NCBI GenBank assembly: GCA_019416285.1
Contig: DXXM01000032.1
Span: 1 to 32,842 of the forward strand
From: Bacteroidales bacterium
GTDB taxonomy: Bacteria > Bacteroidota > Bacteroidia > Bacteroidales > Muribaculaceae
Length of the DNA stretch: 32,842 nt
Reading direction: 5' to 3'
In this document: piece by piece, positions 15,299 through 22,439 of the stretch
Position numbering within the stretch: the first letter of the stretch is position 1
How the letters are laid out: each line of letters starts with the position of its first letter
The notes under the pieces: model-generated
What the model was told of the DNA's origin: nothing
Databases searched by the model: none
What the model saw: only the letters and a program-made list of their open reading frames with translations
Translations under genes and position numbers: made by a program

Positions 15299-16519
15299 TT
15301 ATTCGTCGCGCAGGGCTTCCACCGGTTTAATTTTAAGTGATTTCATGGCCGGAAAGAGTCCGGCAAAGGCTCCGGCCACTATCAGCACGAGTGTGACCTG
15401 GATGGCTATCGCTATGTCGACTGTCGGGTCCTTGATAGGGGAGTCGCCACCTTCGACGAGCATGGCTATGCCCTGCGACACAAGCATGCCGAGCACTATG
15501 CCTACATAGCCGAACAGGGTGGTGATGGCAACGCTTTCGAGTATAATCTGACGGAGGATGCTGCGCGGCTTGGCTCCGATTGCGCGGCGCACGCCGATTT
15601 CGTGGGTGCGCTCGCGGACGGACACAAACATGATGTTGCTGACTCCCACGATGCCTGACAGCATGGTCAGCAGACCGATTATCCACACGGCCATGCTGAT
15701 GGCGCCCATGGCTGTGGAGGTACGCATGTAGTCCGAGAAGCGGTTCCATATCCAGAGGGCGCCTTTGTCGTCCTCCGAAAAGGTGTGCTGGCGTCCGAGG
15801 GTTGAGCGGAAACGCTCTTCTGCCGCGTCGCTCTGCTCGATGCTCCTTACGTTTTTAAGTTTGACGGTGATGTTGTCGACCTTGTCGGACTCGCCGCTCA
15901 TCGAGCGGGCGGTGGTGTAAGGGATGAACACGTCACGGCGCCACTCCTGCTTGTAGGTGCCCACGACTTTAAAGGAGAGGTCGTTGATTTTGACCAGCTG
16001 ACCAATGGGATTTTTGTCGCCGAAAAGTGTTCTTGCTGATTCTTCGTGGAGCACTACCACGCGGCGCTGCTGGTTGATGTCGTTGTGGTTGATGAAGCGC
16101 CCCTCCACCATATCGACTCCGCTGTTGCGCTGCTCGGCGGGGAAAACACCCTCGTAGCCTCCGGTCAGATAATCTTTTGAACTGGTGACCTGGGCGGAGT
16201 CGCTCGACACGCGCGCTGTGATTTCCGAACTGACGTCGGCGTTCTGCGAGGCGAGGACGGCCATGTCAGCGTCTTTCAGCCTGACGCGACGGTCCTCTTT
16301 CAGACCCTTGTAGGCTTTCTCTGCATATCCGCCGCGGATTGACACTGTCTCGGTGTCGCGCTGGTTGAACATGGATTCCATGCCGTTGACGAGTCCGCGC
16401 GACACACTGAGCAGCACTATGAGGAGAAAGATACCCCACGACACGGCAAAACCGGTCAGAGCAGTGCGCAGCTTGTTATGGCGCAGCGTCGCCATTATTT
16501 CACTTGCTAAATCAAACAT
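15299..16519 (-). CDS. MacB-type ABC transporter permease (first of two)
   Basis: A 406-residue paralogue of the following gene. TM1 is at about 20-42 (GFAVSWGIFLLIVLLSV). An extracytoplasmic core domain spans about 45-265, and TM2 to TM4 lie at about 270-295, 325-348 and 370-395. The FtsX signature loop reads VRERTHEIGVRRAIGAKP. The two permeases share this loop almost exactly but differ in the periplasmic core, as expected for two halves of a heterodimer. It lies 45 bases after the ATPase stop, in a spacer made of a short AT-rich TTTCAACTT repeat. Confidence 0.92.
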   Translation of the reverse strand: MFDLASEIMATLRHNKLRTALTGFAVSWGIFLLIVLLSVSRGLVNGMESMFNQRDTETVSIRGGYAEKAYKGLKEDRRVRLKDADMAVLASQNADVSSEITARVSSDSAQVTSSKDYLTGGYEGVFPAEQRNSGVDMVEGRFINHNDINQQRRVVVLHEESARTLFGDKNPIGQLVKINDLSFKVVGTYKQEWRRDVFIPYTTARSMSGESDKVDNITVKLKNVRSIEQSDAAEERFRSTLGRQHTFSEDDKGALWIWNRFSDYMRTSTAMGAISMAVWIIGLLTMLSGIVGVSNIMFVSVRERTHEIGVRRAIGAKPRSILRQIILESVAITTLFGYVGIVLGMLVSQGIAMLVEGGDSPIKDPTVDIAIAIQVTLVLIVAGAFAGLFPAMKSLKIKPVEALRDE

Positions 16520-16534
16520 CTGAATAGCTCTAAA

Positions 16535-16566
16535 CTTTCAACTTTAAATTTTCAACTTTCAACTTC
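16535..16566. repeat. TTTCAACTT short tandem repeat in the operon spacer
   Basis: TTTCAACTT occurs at 16536-16544, 16550-16558 and 16557-16565, the last overlapping the ATPase stop codon. On the mRNA it reads as A/G-rich AAGTTGAAA units just upstream of the permease start. Confidence 0.5.
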
Positions 16567-17224
16567 AAACTATCCTTCCGTCTGCAATGCGGATTATTCT
16601 GTTGGTCTGCTCGCCGACGCCGGGGTCGTGGGTGACGATGACGATTGTCATGCCGTCGTTGTTGAGGTCGCGGAACACCTGCATCACCTCTTTGGAAGTC
16701 TTTGAGTCGAGCGCGCCGGTCGGTTCGTCGGCGAGGATAATCGACGGGTTTGTAATCAGCGCGCGGGCTATGGCAACACGCTGCTTCTGTCCGCCCGAAA
16801 GCTCGCTCGGAAGGTGAGTCGCGCGGTCGGCCATTCCCATGCGGTCGAGCTGCTCCATCGCGAGTTTGTTGCGCTGACGGCGTGAGATGCCGCGGTAGAA
16901 GAGCGGAAGAGCCACGTTTTCGAGGGCGTTTTTATAGTTGATGAGGTTGAACGACTGAAACACAAAGCCTATCATATAGTTTCGCAGGTCAGCGGCTTTG
17001 TTCTCGCTTAGATTCTTGATTAGCACTCCGTCGAGGTAATATTCACCCGAGTCATAGTTGTCGAGGATACCGAGGATATTGAGGAGGGTTGATTTTCCGG
17101 AGCCGGAGGCACCCATGATGGAAACAAGCTCGCCTTTGTCAATCGTAAGGTTGATGTCTTTGAGCACATGGAGAGGAACCACTCCCGGGTAGGACTTGTT
17201 TATGTCTTTAAGACTGATAATCAT
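16565..17224 (-). CDS. ABC transporter ATPase (MacB/LolD type)
   Basis: A 219-residue cytoplasmic ATPase from the ATG at 17224; the frame extends 27 bases further only to a GTG. Walker A is GASGSGKST (38-46), the Q-loop Gln is 90 (VFQSFNL), the signature is LSGGQKQRV (142-150), Walker B is IILADEP (162-168) with Glu167, and the switch is His199 (VTHD). The sequence is typical of the LolD/MacB exporter group. It is the first gene of the operon, with a -7 box 68 bases upstream, and powers the two downstream permeases. Confidence 0.95.
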   Translation of the reverse strand: MIISLKDINKSYPGVVPLHVLKDINLTIDKGELVSIMGASGSGKSTLLNILGILDNYDSGEYYLDGVLIKNLSENKAADLRNYMIGFVFQSFNLINYKNALENVALPLFYRGISRRQRNKLAMEQLDRMGMADRATHLPSELSGGQKQRVAIARALITNPSIILADEPTGALDSKTSKEVMQVFRDLNNDGMTIVIVTHDPGVGEQTNRIIRIADGRIV

Positions 17225-17291
17225 AATAGTTGAAGCATAATGTCGGCGCACTCGGCACCGTTGACGTTAATCATTTCATACTCATTAGACG

Positions 17292-17299
17292 CAAAAGTA
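17292..17299 (-). promoter_or_regulatory. -7 box of the efflux operon
   Basis: TACTTTTG on the minus strand fits TAnnTTTG and lies 68 bases upstream of the ATPase start. The -33 position holds only an A-tract on the plus strand. Confidence 0.42.
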
Positions 17300-17343
17300 T
17301 CGAAATAGTTACAGGTATAGCCGAAAAAAAACGCATAAATAAT

Positions 17344-17351
17344 TACCTTTG
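17344..17351 (+). promoter_or_regulatory. -7 box of the exonuclease III gene
   Basis: TACCTTTG fits TAnnTTTG and gives a leader of about 60 bases before the ATG at 17418. A -33 TTTG is not evident. Confidence 0.45.
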
Positions 17352-17417
17352 TACTGTTAAATTATTAAAATTTATAGTGAAACCATTGGAAACCGTTTAA
17401 AAACAATCTCGAAAACA

Positions 17418-18170
17418 ATGAAATTCATATCCTGGAATGTCAATGGCCTGCGTGCGGTGTGCGCGAAGGGTTTCAATGATATATTTGCATCTCTGGACGC
17501 TGATTTTGTCTGCCTGCAGGAGACAAAACTCAGTCCCGGCGCGCTCGAACTGGAGTTCGAGGGCTATCACTCATACTGGAATCTCGCTGACAAAAAAGGC
17601 TATTCCGGTACCGGTATCTACACGCGCATCAAGCCGCAGGCGGTGACTTACGGCATCGGCGTTGACGAGCATGACCACGAAGGGCGCGTAATCACACTCG
17701 ACATGGGCGATTTCTATCTTGTGAATGTCTACACACCCAATTCGCAGGGAGAGCTTGCGCGACTGCCTTACCGTATGGTGTGGGAAGAGGCGTTCAGGGG
17801 TTATCTTGCAAAGCTCGACGGGGAGAAACCCGTGGTAGTGTGTGGCGACATGAATGTGGCCCACAAGGAAATAGACCTCAAGAATCCAAAGACCAACAGG
17901 CGCAATGCCGGATTTACCGACGAGGAGCGCGGCGAATTTACAAAGTTGCTCGAACAGGGCTTCATAGATACTTTCCGCGCAATCCATCCGGATCTTGAGG
18001 AGGCCTATACATGGTGGAGCTATCGTGCACGGGCGCGAGAGAAGAACGTCGGGTGGCGTATCGACTACTTCCTTATCAGTTCGCGCATGCTTCCGCGTCT
18101 CGCCGATGCCAATATCCGTGGAGACGTGCTCGGCTCCGACCACTGTCCGGTAGAGCTGTATCTCAAATAG
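17418..18170 (+). CDS. xth: Exodeoxyribonuclease III / AP endonuclease
   Basis: A 250-residue enzyme of the EEP (endonuclease/exonuclease/phosphatase) fold, used in base excision repair to cut at abasic sites and trim 3' ends. The motifs are complete and in order: MKFISWNVNGLRA at the start, LQETK (metal-binding Glu), GYSGTGIYTR, LVNVYTPNS, VVCGDMNVAHKEIDL, WRIDYFLIS and GSDHCPVEL with the catalytic Asp-His near the end. The length matches the family. It is a single gene, divergent from the efflux operon, and ends in a long perfect inverted repeat at 18180-18238. Confidence 0.97.
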   Translation: MKFISWNVNGLRAVCAKGFNDIFASLDADFVCLQETKLSPGALELEFEGYHSYWNLADKKGYSGTGIYTRIKPQAVTYGIGVDEHDHEGRVITLDMGDFYLVNVYTPNSQGELARLPYRMVWEEAFRGYLAKLDGEKPVVVCGDMNVAHKEIDLKNPKTNRRNAGFTDEERGEFTKLLEQGFIDTFRAIHPDLEEAYTWWSYRARAREKNVGWRIDYFLISSRMLPRLADANIRGDVLGSDHCPVELYLK

Positions 18171-18179
18171 TCAGATGAA

Positions 18180-18238
18180 TTAAAGGCGCAGTTCCTATGT
18201 CTGCTTTTTCATTGCAGACATAGGAACTGCGCCTTTAA
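18180..18238. terminator. 25-bp perfect inverted repeat, bidirectional terminator
   Basis: The arms at 18180-18204 and 18214-18238 are exact reverse complements over 25 bases (beginning TTAAAGGCGCAG) around a nine-base T-rich loop. The element lies between the convergent exonuclease (stop at 18170) and GH3 gene (stop at 18260). The A/T ends are asymmetric and T-tracts are short, but the position fits a shared terminator. Confidence 0.75.
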
Positions 18239-18259
18239 GTTTGCACTTAGGGCGGTCCC

Positions 18260-20827
18260 TTAAATTTTGACTTTGATGGTGCGGAGGTCTTTGTCGGCGC
18301 TGGAGGAGCCTACCATGAGCTCATATTCGCCGGGAATCACACGCATCTCCTGTGAGGCCTCGTCCCAGTTTTCGAAGAGTTCGCGCGGGAAGTCGATTTC
18401 GATGTCGCGGCTCTCGCCGGGAGCGAGGTCGACACGTGCGTAACCGCGGAGGGTCTTGTTGGGGCCTGCCGTGTCAGACGGGCGGCGCATGTAGACCTGA
18501 ACAATCTCCGTTCCTGCCACCTTGCCGGTGTTTTTCACGCGGGCTTTCACCTTGCCGTTGGCGTATGAGGGCTTCGAAATATCAAATGTGGTGTAGCTCA
18601 GACCGTAGCCGAAGGGATAGAGGGGAGCATCCTTCATGTAGCGGTAGGTGCGGCCGGCCATCAGATAGTCGTCAAAAGCGGGGAGTTGCGAATCGTTCTT
18701 ATAAAATGTGACGGGGAGCTTGCCGGAGGGATTATAGTCGCCGAAGAGCACATCGGCTACCGCATGTCCGCCCTGTTCGCCGGGATACCATGCCTCAAGG
18801 ATGGCGTCGCAGATTTCATCCTCGGGAGTGAGGGCCACGGCACTGCCGCTGCAGTTGACGAGAACCACTTTCTTGCCGGCGTCGTGGAGCGCACGGATGA
18901 TTTCGCGCTGCGGTGCGGGAAGTTCGATTGAAGTGCGGTCGCCGTCGTCAAATCCGGGCTCGCGCACCTTGGCCTCCTCGCGCTCGTAGGCCGGGGAGAT
19001 TCCGCCTACGAAAATCACCACTTCCGCATCCTTGGCAGCGGCCACAGCGTCGGCGGGAGTCACGTCGCGTGTGCGGAGTATGTCGAAGTTGAGGGTAGCG
19101 TCGTCCTCAAGCTGCATGTAGTTGACCTCGATGTCATATTTCTGATCTTTCTTCACCTTGAACTCGCGTTCACGGAAGTTGAGCGGGTCGGTTTTCCAGC
19201 GGTTGTGGACAGTGTCGCCGTCTATGATGATGCGGAAACCGTCGTCGTTGTTGAACACGATATTGAGCGTCTCGTCGCGGTCGGCAGTATATGTGCCCTT
19301 GATGCGGGTGGTGAAGTTGGTGAGGTTCACACCGGGGGCGAATACGGTGTTGCCGCCGTTGTCGAGCTGAATCGGAGCGGTGTAGACTGTCTCTACCGCG
19401 GGTTTACCCGACATGTCGAGATTATTCCAGTAGGAAGCCTCCATGCCCTGACCACCCTTGGAATTTCTGAGTGCGGGGAATACGCTCTCGCGGTCGGTCA
19501 TCTGAGTGACGGCGCAAGCGCGCGAGTAGGGGAGCGAGCGGCCTGTGCGTTTGTTGAGGCCTTCGAGTATTGTGACGGTGTGGCCCGGCTGACCGTAGTA
19601 GATGCCCCACTGCATAGTCGAGTCAGAGGCATTGGGGCCCATGACCATGATTTTCTTATTGTCGGGTGAGAGGGGCAGGACACCGTTGTTCTTGAGAAGC
19701 ACCATCTGCTCGCGGCCCATTTTGCGGGCGAGTTCGCGGTGGGCCTCAGAGTTGACAACACTCATGGGGATTGAAGTCCACGACACGATGGAGTCGGGGT
19801 CGAAATCGCCGAGCTCGAAACGGCCTTTGAGGAGGCGCTTTATGCTTATGTCGATGTCGGATTCCTTGATGTCACCGCGTCTGACGGCGGCGGGAAGGTT
19901 TTTGTAGACACTGCCACACTCCACATCGGTGCCGCTGAGCACACCGAGTGCCGAGGCTGACTCCGCATCTTTGGAGACACCGTGGCGCCCGGGACGGTAG
20001 AAGTCGCCGATTGCGCCGCAGTCGCTCACCACGAGGCCGTCGAATCCCCATTTGTAGCGCAGGATGGAGTTGAGCAGACGGTCGGAGCCGCAGCAGGGAT
20101 CACCTTCAAAACGCTGGTAAGCACACATCACCTGCTGCACGTTGCCGTCCTGCACGAGCATCTTGAAAGCGGGCAGATATGTCTCCCAGAGTTCACGGGC
20201 CGGAAGATTGTCGATGTTGAACTGGTGGCGTGTCTTTTCGGGGCCGCTGTGGACGGCATAGTGCTTCGCGCACGCGTGGAGTTTATAATATTTATCACTT
20301 CCGTCGCCCTGGAGACCCTTGACCACGCGCAGGCCCATGCGTCCGTTCATGTAGGGGTCCTCGCCGTATGTCTCCTGGCCGCGTCCCCAGCGTGGGTCGC
20401 GGAACACGTTGATGTTCGGGGTCCAGAATGATAGACATTTGTATTTTCCCACCTTGCCTTCACGACGGGCGAGAGTGTTTTTGGCGCGGGCCTCGTCGCT
20501 GACAGCAGTGAACACCTCTTCGATGAGGTCATCGTCGAATGAGGCGGCCATGCCGATACAAGAAGGGAACACCGTGGCGAGACCGTTTCGGCCTACTCCG
20601 TGGAGTGCCTCGCTCCACCAGTCGAAGGCCGGAATACCGAGCCTTTCGATGGCTGGTGAGTAGTTCATCATGAGGAGCGCTTTTTCCTCAAGAGTGAGAC
20701 GTTTGCAAAGGTCCTCCGCGCGTTCTTCGGCAGATAGCGAAGGGTTCTGATAGGGAAGAAGTTGAGCCGACATGAAAGCAGGAAGTCCGGCAAGCACGGC
20801 GGCCGTGAAAAGATGCTTTATTTTCAT
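18260..20827 (-). CDS. GH3 beta-glucosidase/beta-xylosidase with PA14 insertion
   Basis: An 855-residue secreted glycosidase with a Sec signal peptide (1-21, ending SAQ). The N-terminal GH3 barrel covers about 30-340, with WWSEALHGVGRNG (70-82), KHYAVHSGPEKTRH (188-201) and nucleophile Asp269 in VVSDCGAI. The alpha/beta sandwich (about 370-700) is interrupted by a PA14-type domain (about 463-590, GMEASYWNN to LNFDILR). EREEAKVREPG (615-625) holds the acid/base Glu candidates. A C-terminal fibronectin-III-like domain (about 745-850) follows YPFGYGLSYTTF. PA14 in GH3 often shapes the substrate pocket. Close families include xylan beta-xylosidases of gut Bacteroidetes; the sugar specificity is inferred. 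It is divergent from the GH105 gene, and each has its own complete promoter. Confidence 0.94.
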   Translation of the reverse strand: MKIKHLFTAAVLAGLPAFMSAQLLPYQNPSLSAEERAEDLCKRLTLEEKALLMMNYSPAIERLGIPAFDWWSEALHGVGRNGLATVFPSCIGMAASFDDDLIEEVFTAVSDEARAKNTLARREGKVGKYKCLSFWTPNINVFRDPRWGRGQETYGEDPYMNGRMGLRVVKGLQGDGSDKYYKLHACAKHYAVHSGPEKTRHQFNIDNLPARELWETYLPAFKMLVQDGNVQQVMCAYQRFEGDPCCGSDRLLNSILRYKWGFDGLVVSDCGAIGDFYRPGRHGVSKDAESASALGVLSGTDVECGSVYKNLPAAVRRGDIKESDIDISIKRLLKGRFELGDFDPDSIVSWTSIPMSVVNSEAHRELARKMGREQMVLLKNNGVLPLSPDNKKIMVMGPNASDSTMQWGIYYGQPGHTVTILEGLNKRTGRSLPYSRACAVTQMTDRESVFPALRNSKGGQGMEASYWNNLDMSGKPAVETVYTAPIQLDNGGNTVFAPGVNLTNFTTRIKGTYTADRDETLNIVFNNDDGFRIIIDGDTVHNRWKTDPLNFREREFKVKKDQKYDIEVNYMQLEDDATLNFDILRTRDVTPADAVAAAKDAEVVIFVGGISPAYEREEAKVREPGFDDGDRTSIELPAPQREIIRALHDAGKKVVLVNCSGSAVALTPEDEICDAILEAWYPGEQGGHAVADVLFGDYNPSGKLPVTFYKNDSQLPAFDDYLMAGRTYRYMKDAPLYPFGYGLSYTTFDISKPSYANGKVKARVKNTGKVAGTEIVQVYMRRPSDTAGPNKTLRGYARVDLAPGESRDIEIDFPRELFENWDEASQEMRVIPGEYELMVGSSSADKDLRTIKVKI

Positions 20828-20871
20828 GGATTTCTGATGGAAAAATGTGGGTTTTGTGATTGGTATTTATG

Positions 20872-20903
20872 CAAAGATAATACTTAAATTTCTATAATCC
20901 AAA
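20872..20903 (-). promoter_or_regulatory. Promoter of the GH3 gene
   Basis: TTTG (20900-20903) and TATCTTTG (20872-20879), read on the minus strand, are separated by exactly 20 bases. The start site would fall near 20866, giving a leader of about 40 bases. Confidence 0.78.
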
Positions 20904-20922
20904 TGCTTCATTGACCGGCGGA

Positions 20923-20954
20923 TTTGGCGGTTACGGGATTTTTGCGTACATTTG
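20923..20954 (+). promoter_or_regulatory. Promoter of the GH105 gene
   Basis: TTTG (20923-20926) and TACATTTG (20947-20954) are separated by exactly 20 bases. Transcription near 20960 rules out the TTG at 20952, which lies inside the -7 box, as the start codon and supports the ATG at 21024. Confidence 0.8.
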
Positions 20955-21023
20955 TCCTATCTTAAATACAATATCATTCCGTACATAGAAAACCAATTAA
21001 TCAATCACATACCTTTAATCAGA

Positions 21024-22334
21024 ATGAAAAAATTGAAGCTGATGCTCGCCGGCGTCCTCCTGGCAACCTTAGGGAGCGCATACGCCGCCACAGTCCCTGC
21101 AGGGAAGTCGTCAGATAAACCGAAGCACTATTCAGAGTGGCTGACTCGCTCGGAGATGCAGCGAGTGCCCAAAAGTTATCTGCTTGATTTTTCAAACCGC
21201 CCGAAATGGAGCTATGTCATGGGTATCGAACTTGAATCGATGCTTGACACCTATCTCAAATATGGCGGGGAGGATATCAAGGATTATTGTGTGGAATATA
21301 CCGACACCATGATTTCGCCCGACGGTGAAATCCGCGGTTACAAACTGCTTGACTACAACCTCGACAATGTGCGTACGGGCCATTTCGTAACCCGCATGTA
21401 TCAGAATTTCCCCGAAAACAAGAACCTCAAGGCCATGAACACCCTCATGCGCCAGCTGGCCGAGCAGCCCCGTACTAACGAGGGGGTCTACTGGCACAAG
21501 GCCATCTATGCCTATCAGGTGTGGCTCGACGGTATCTTCATGGGCCTTCCCTTCCGTGTGCTCACAGCCTCCCACATCTATACTCCCGAGCTCGCCAAGC
21601 CTATCTACGACGATGCCGTGGAGCAGGTGAAGAGCACTTACGACCGCACCTACGACCCCAAGACCGGCCTTAACCGCCACGCCTGGGACGAGAGCCGTGA
21701 AATGTTCTGGAGCGACAACGAGACCGGTCTCTCGCAGCACTGCTGGGGACGCGCGCAGGGCTGGTACACCATGGCGCTGGTGGAGCTCCTCGATGTGCTT
21801 CCCGAAAACTATGAGCGCCGCGGCGAGGTGATTGACCTCCTGACCAAGTGTTTCGACAACATTATCAAATGGCAGGACTCCAAGACCGGCGTATGGTATC
21901 AGGTGATGGATTCTCCCGAGCGCGAGGGCAACTATCTTGAGTCGACATGCTCGTCAATGTTCGCCTACTCGCTTCTCAAGGCTGCCCGCAAGGGTTGGGT
22001 GACCGACCCGAAATACCGCGAGGCCGGCATCAAGGCCTACAAGGGTATCGTGGATAACTTCATCAGCGAGGACCCCGACGGCACCATCTCGCTCACCGAC
22101 TGCTGCGTGGTTGCAGGCCTCGGCCCGGGTATCAGCGACGCCGTGCTCAAAGCCGCTCCCAAAGTTAAGGAAAACAAGCGCCGCGACGGTTCATACGCCT
22201 ATTACCTCAGCGAGCCTATCCGCGACAATGATGCCAAGGGCGTAGGCCCCTTCATCTGGGCATCTCTTGAAATGGAGGACCTCGGCTATACCACCGACAA
22301 GTTCAAACACAACAAGCGCAAGGCAAAAAAATAA
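21024..22334 (+). CDS. GH105 unsaturated rhamnogalacturonyl/glucuronyl hydrolase
   Basis: A 436-residue secreted (alpha/alpha)6-barrel enzyme that removes the unsaturated uronic acid left by polysaccharide lyases. The start at 21024 gives a clear signal peptide (MKKLKLMLAGVLLATLGSAYA). Key segments are QVWLDGIFMGLPF with Asp169, HAWDESREMFWS with Asp222 (the catalytic Asp of YteR-like enzymes), and WGRAQGWYTMALVELLDVLP. GDSxx-like late motifs are replaced by the usual SLTDCCVVAGLGPG glycine loop. Substrates are likely rhamnogalacturonan or other lyase products. No lyase lies in the window. It is divergent from GH3 and followed by a terminator at 22371. Confidence 0.93.
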   Translation: MKKLKLMLAGVLLATLGSAYAATVPAGKSSDKPKHYSEWLTRSEMQRVPKSYLLDFSNRPKWSYVMGIELESMLDTYLKYGGEDIKDYCVEYTDTMISPDGEIRGYKLLDYNLDNVRTGHFVTRMYQNFPENKNLKAMNTLMRQLAEQPRTNEGVYWHKAIYAYQVWLDGIFMGLPFRVLTASHIYTPELAKPIYDDAVEQVKSTYDRTYDPKTGLNRHAWDESREMFWSDNETGLSQHCWGRAQGWYTMALVELLDVLPENYERRGEVIDLLTKCFDNIIKWQDSKTGVWYQVMDSPEREGNYLESTCSSMFAYSLLKAARKGWVTDPKYREAGIKAYKGIVDNFISEDPDGTISLTDCCVVAGLGPGISDAVLKAAPKVKENKRRDGSYAYYLSEPIRDNDAKGVGPFIWASLEMEDLGYTTDKFKHNKRKAKK

Positions 22335-22370
22335 ACTGTTTGCTTTCCGCAGTCTGGACAGATACTCAAA

Positions 22371-22413
22371 TCCCCGGTCGCATCCGAATCAGTGATGTGG
22401 CCGGGGACTTTTT
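22371..22413 (+). terminator. Terminator of the GH105 gene
   Basis: TCCCCGGTCGCATC pairs with GATGTGGCCGGGGA (G-U wobble allowed) and is followed by CTTTTTA. It starts 37 bases after the stop codon. Confidence 0.8.
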
Positions 22414-22439
22414 ATGATGGGGGAAAAATCTTGAAGATG

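Noticed and set aside
20952..21023. Longer N-terminus for the GH105 protein
   Set aside because: It begins at a TTG inside the -7 promoter box and would bury the signal peptide that starts at 21024.
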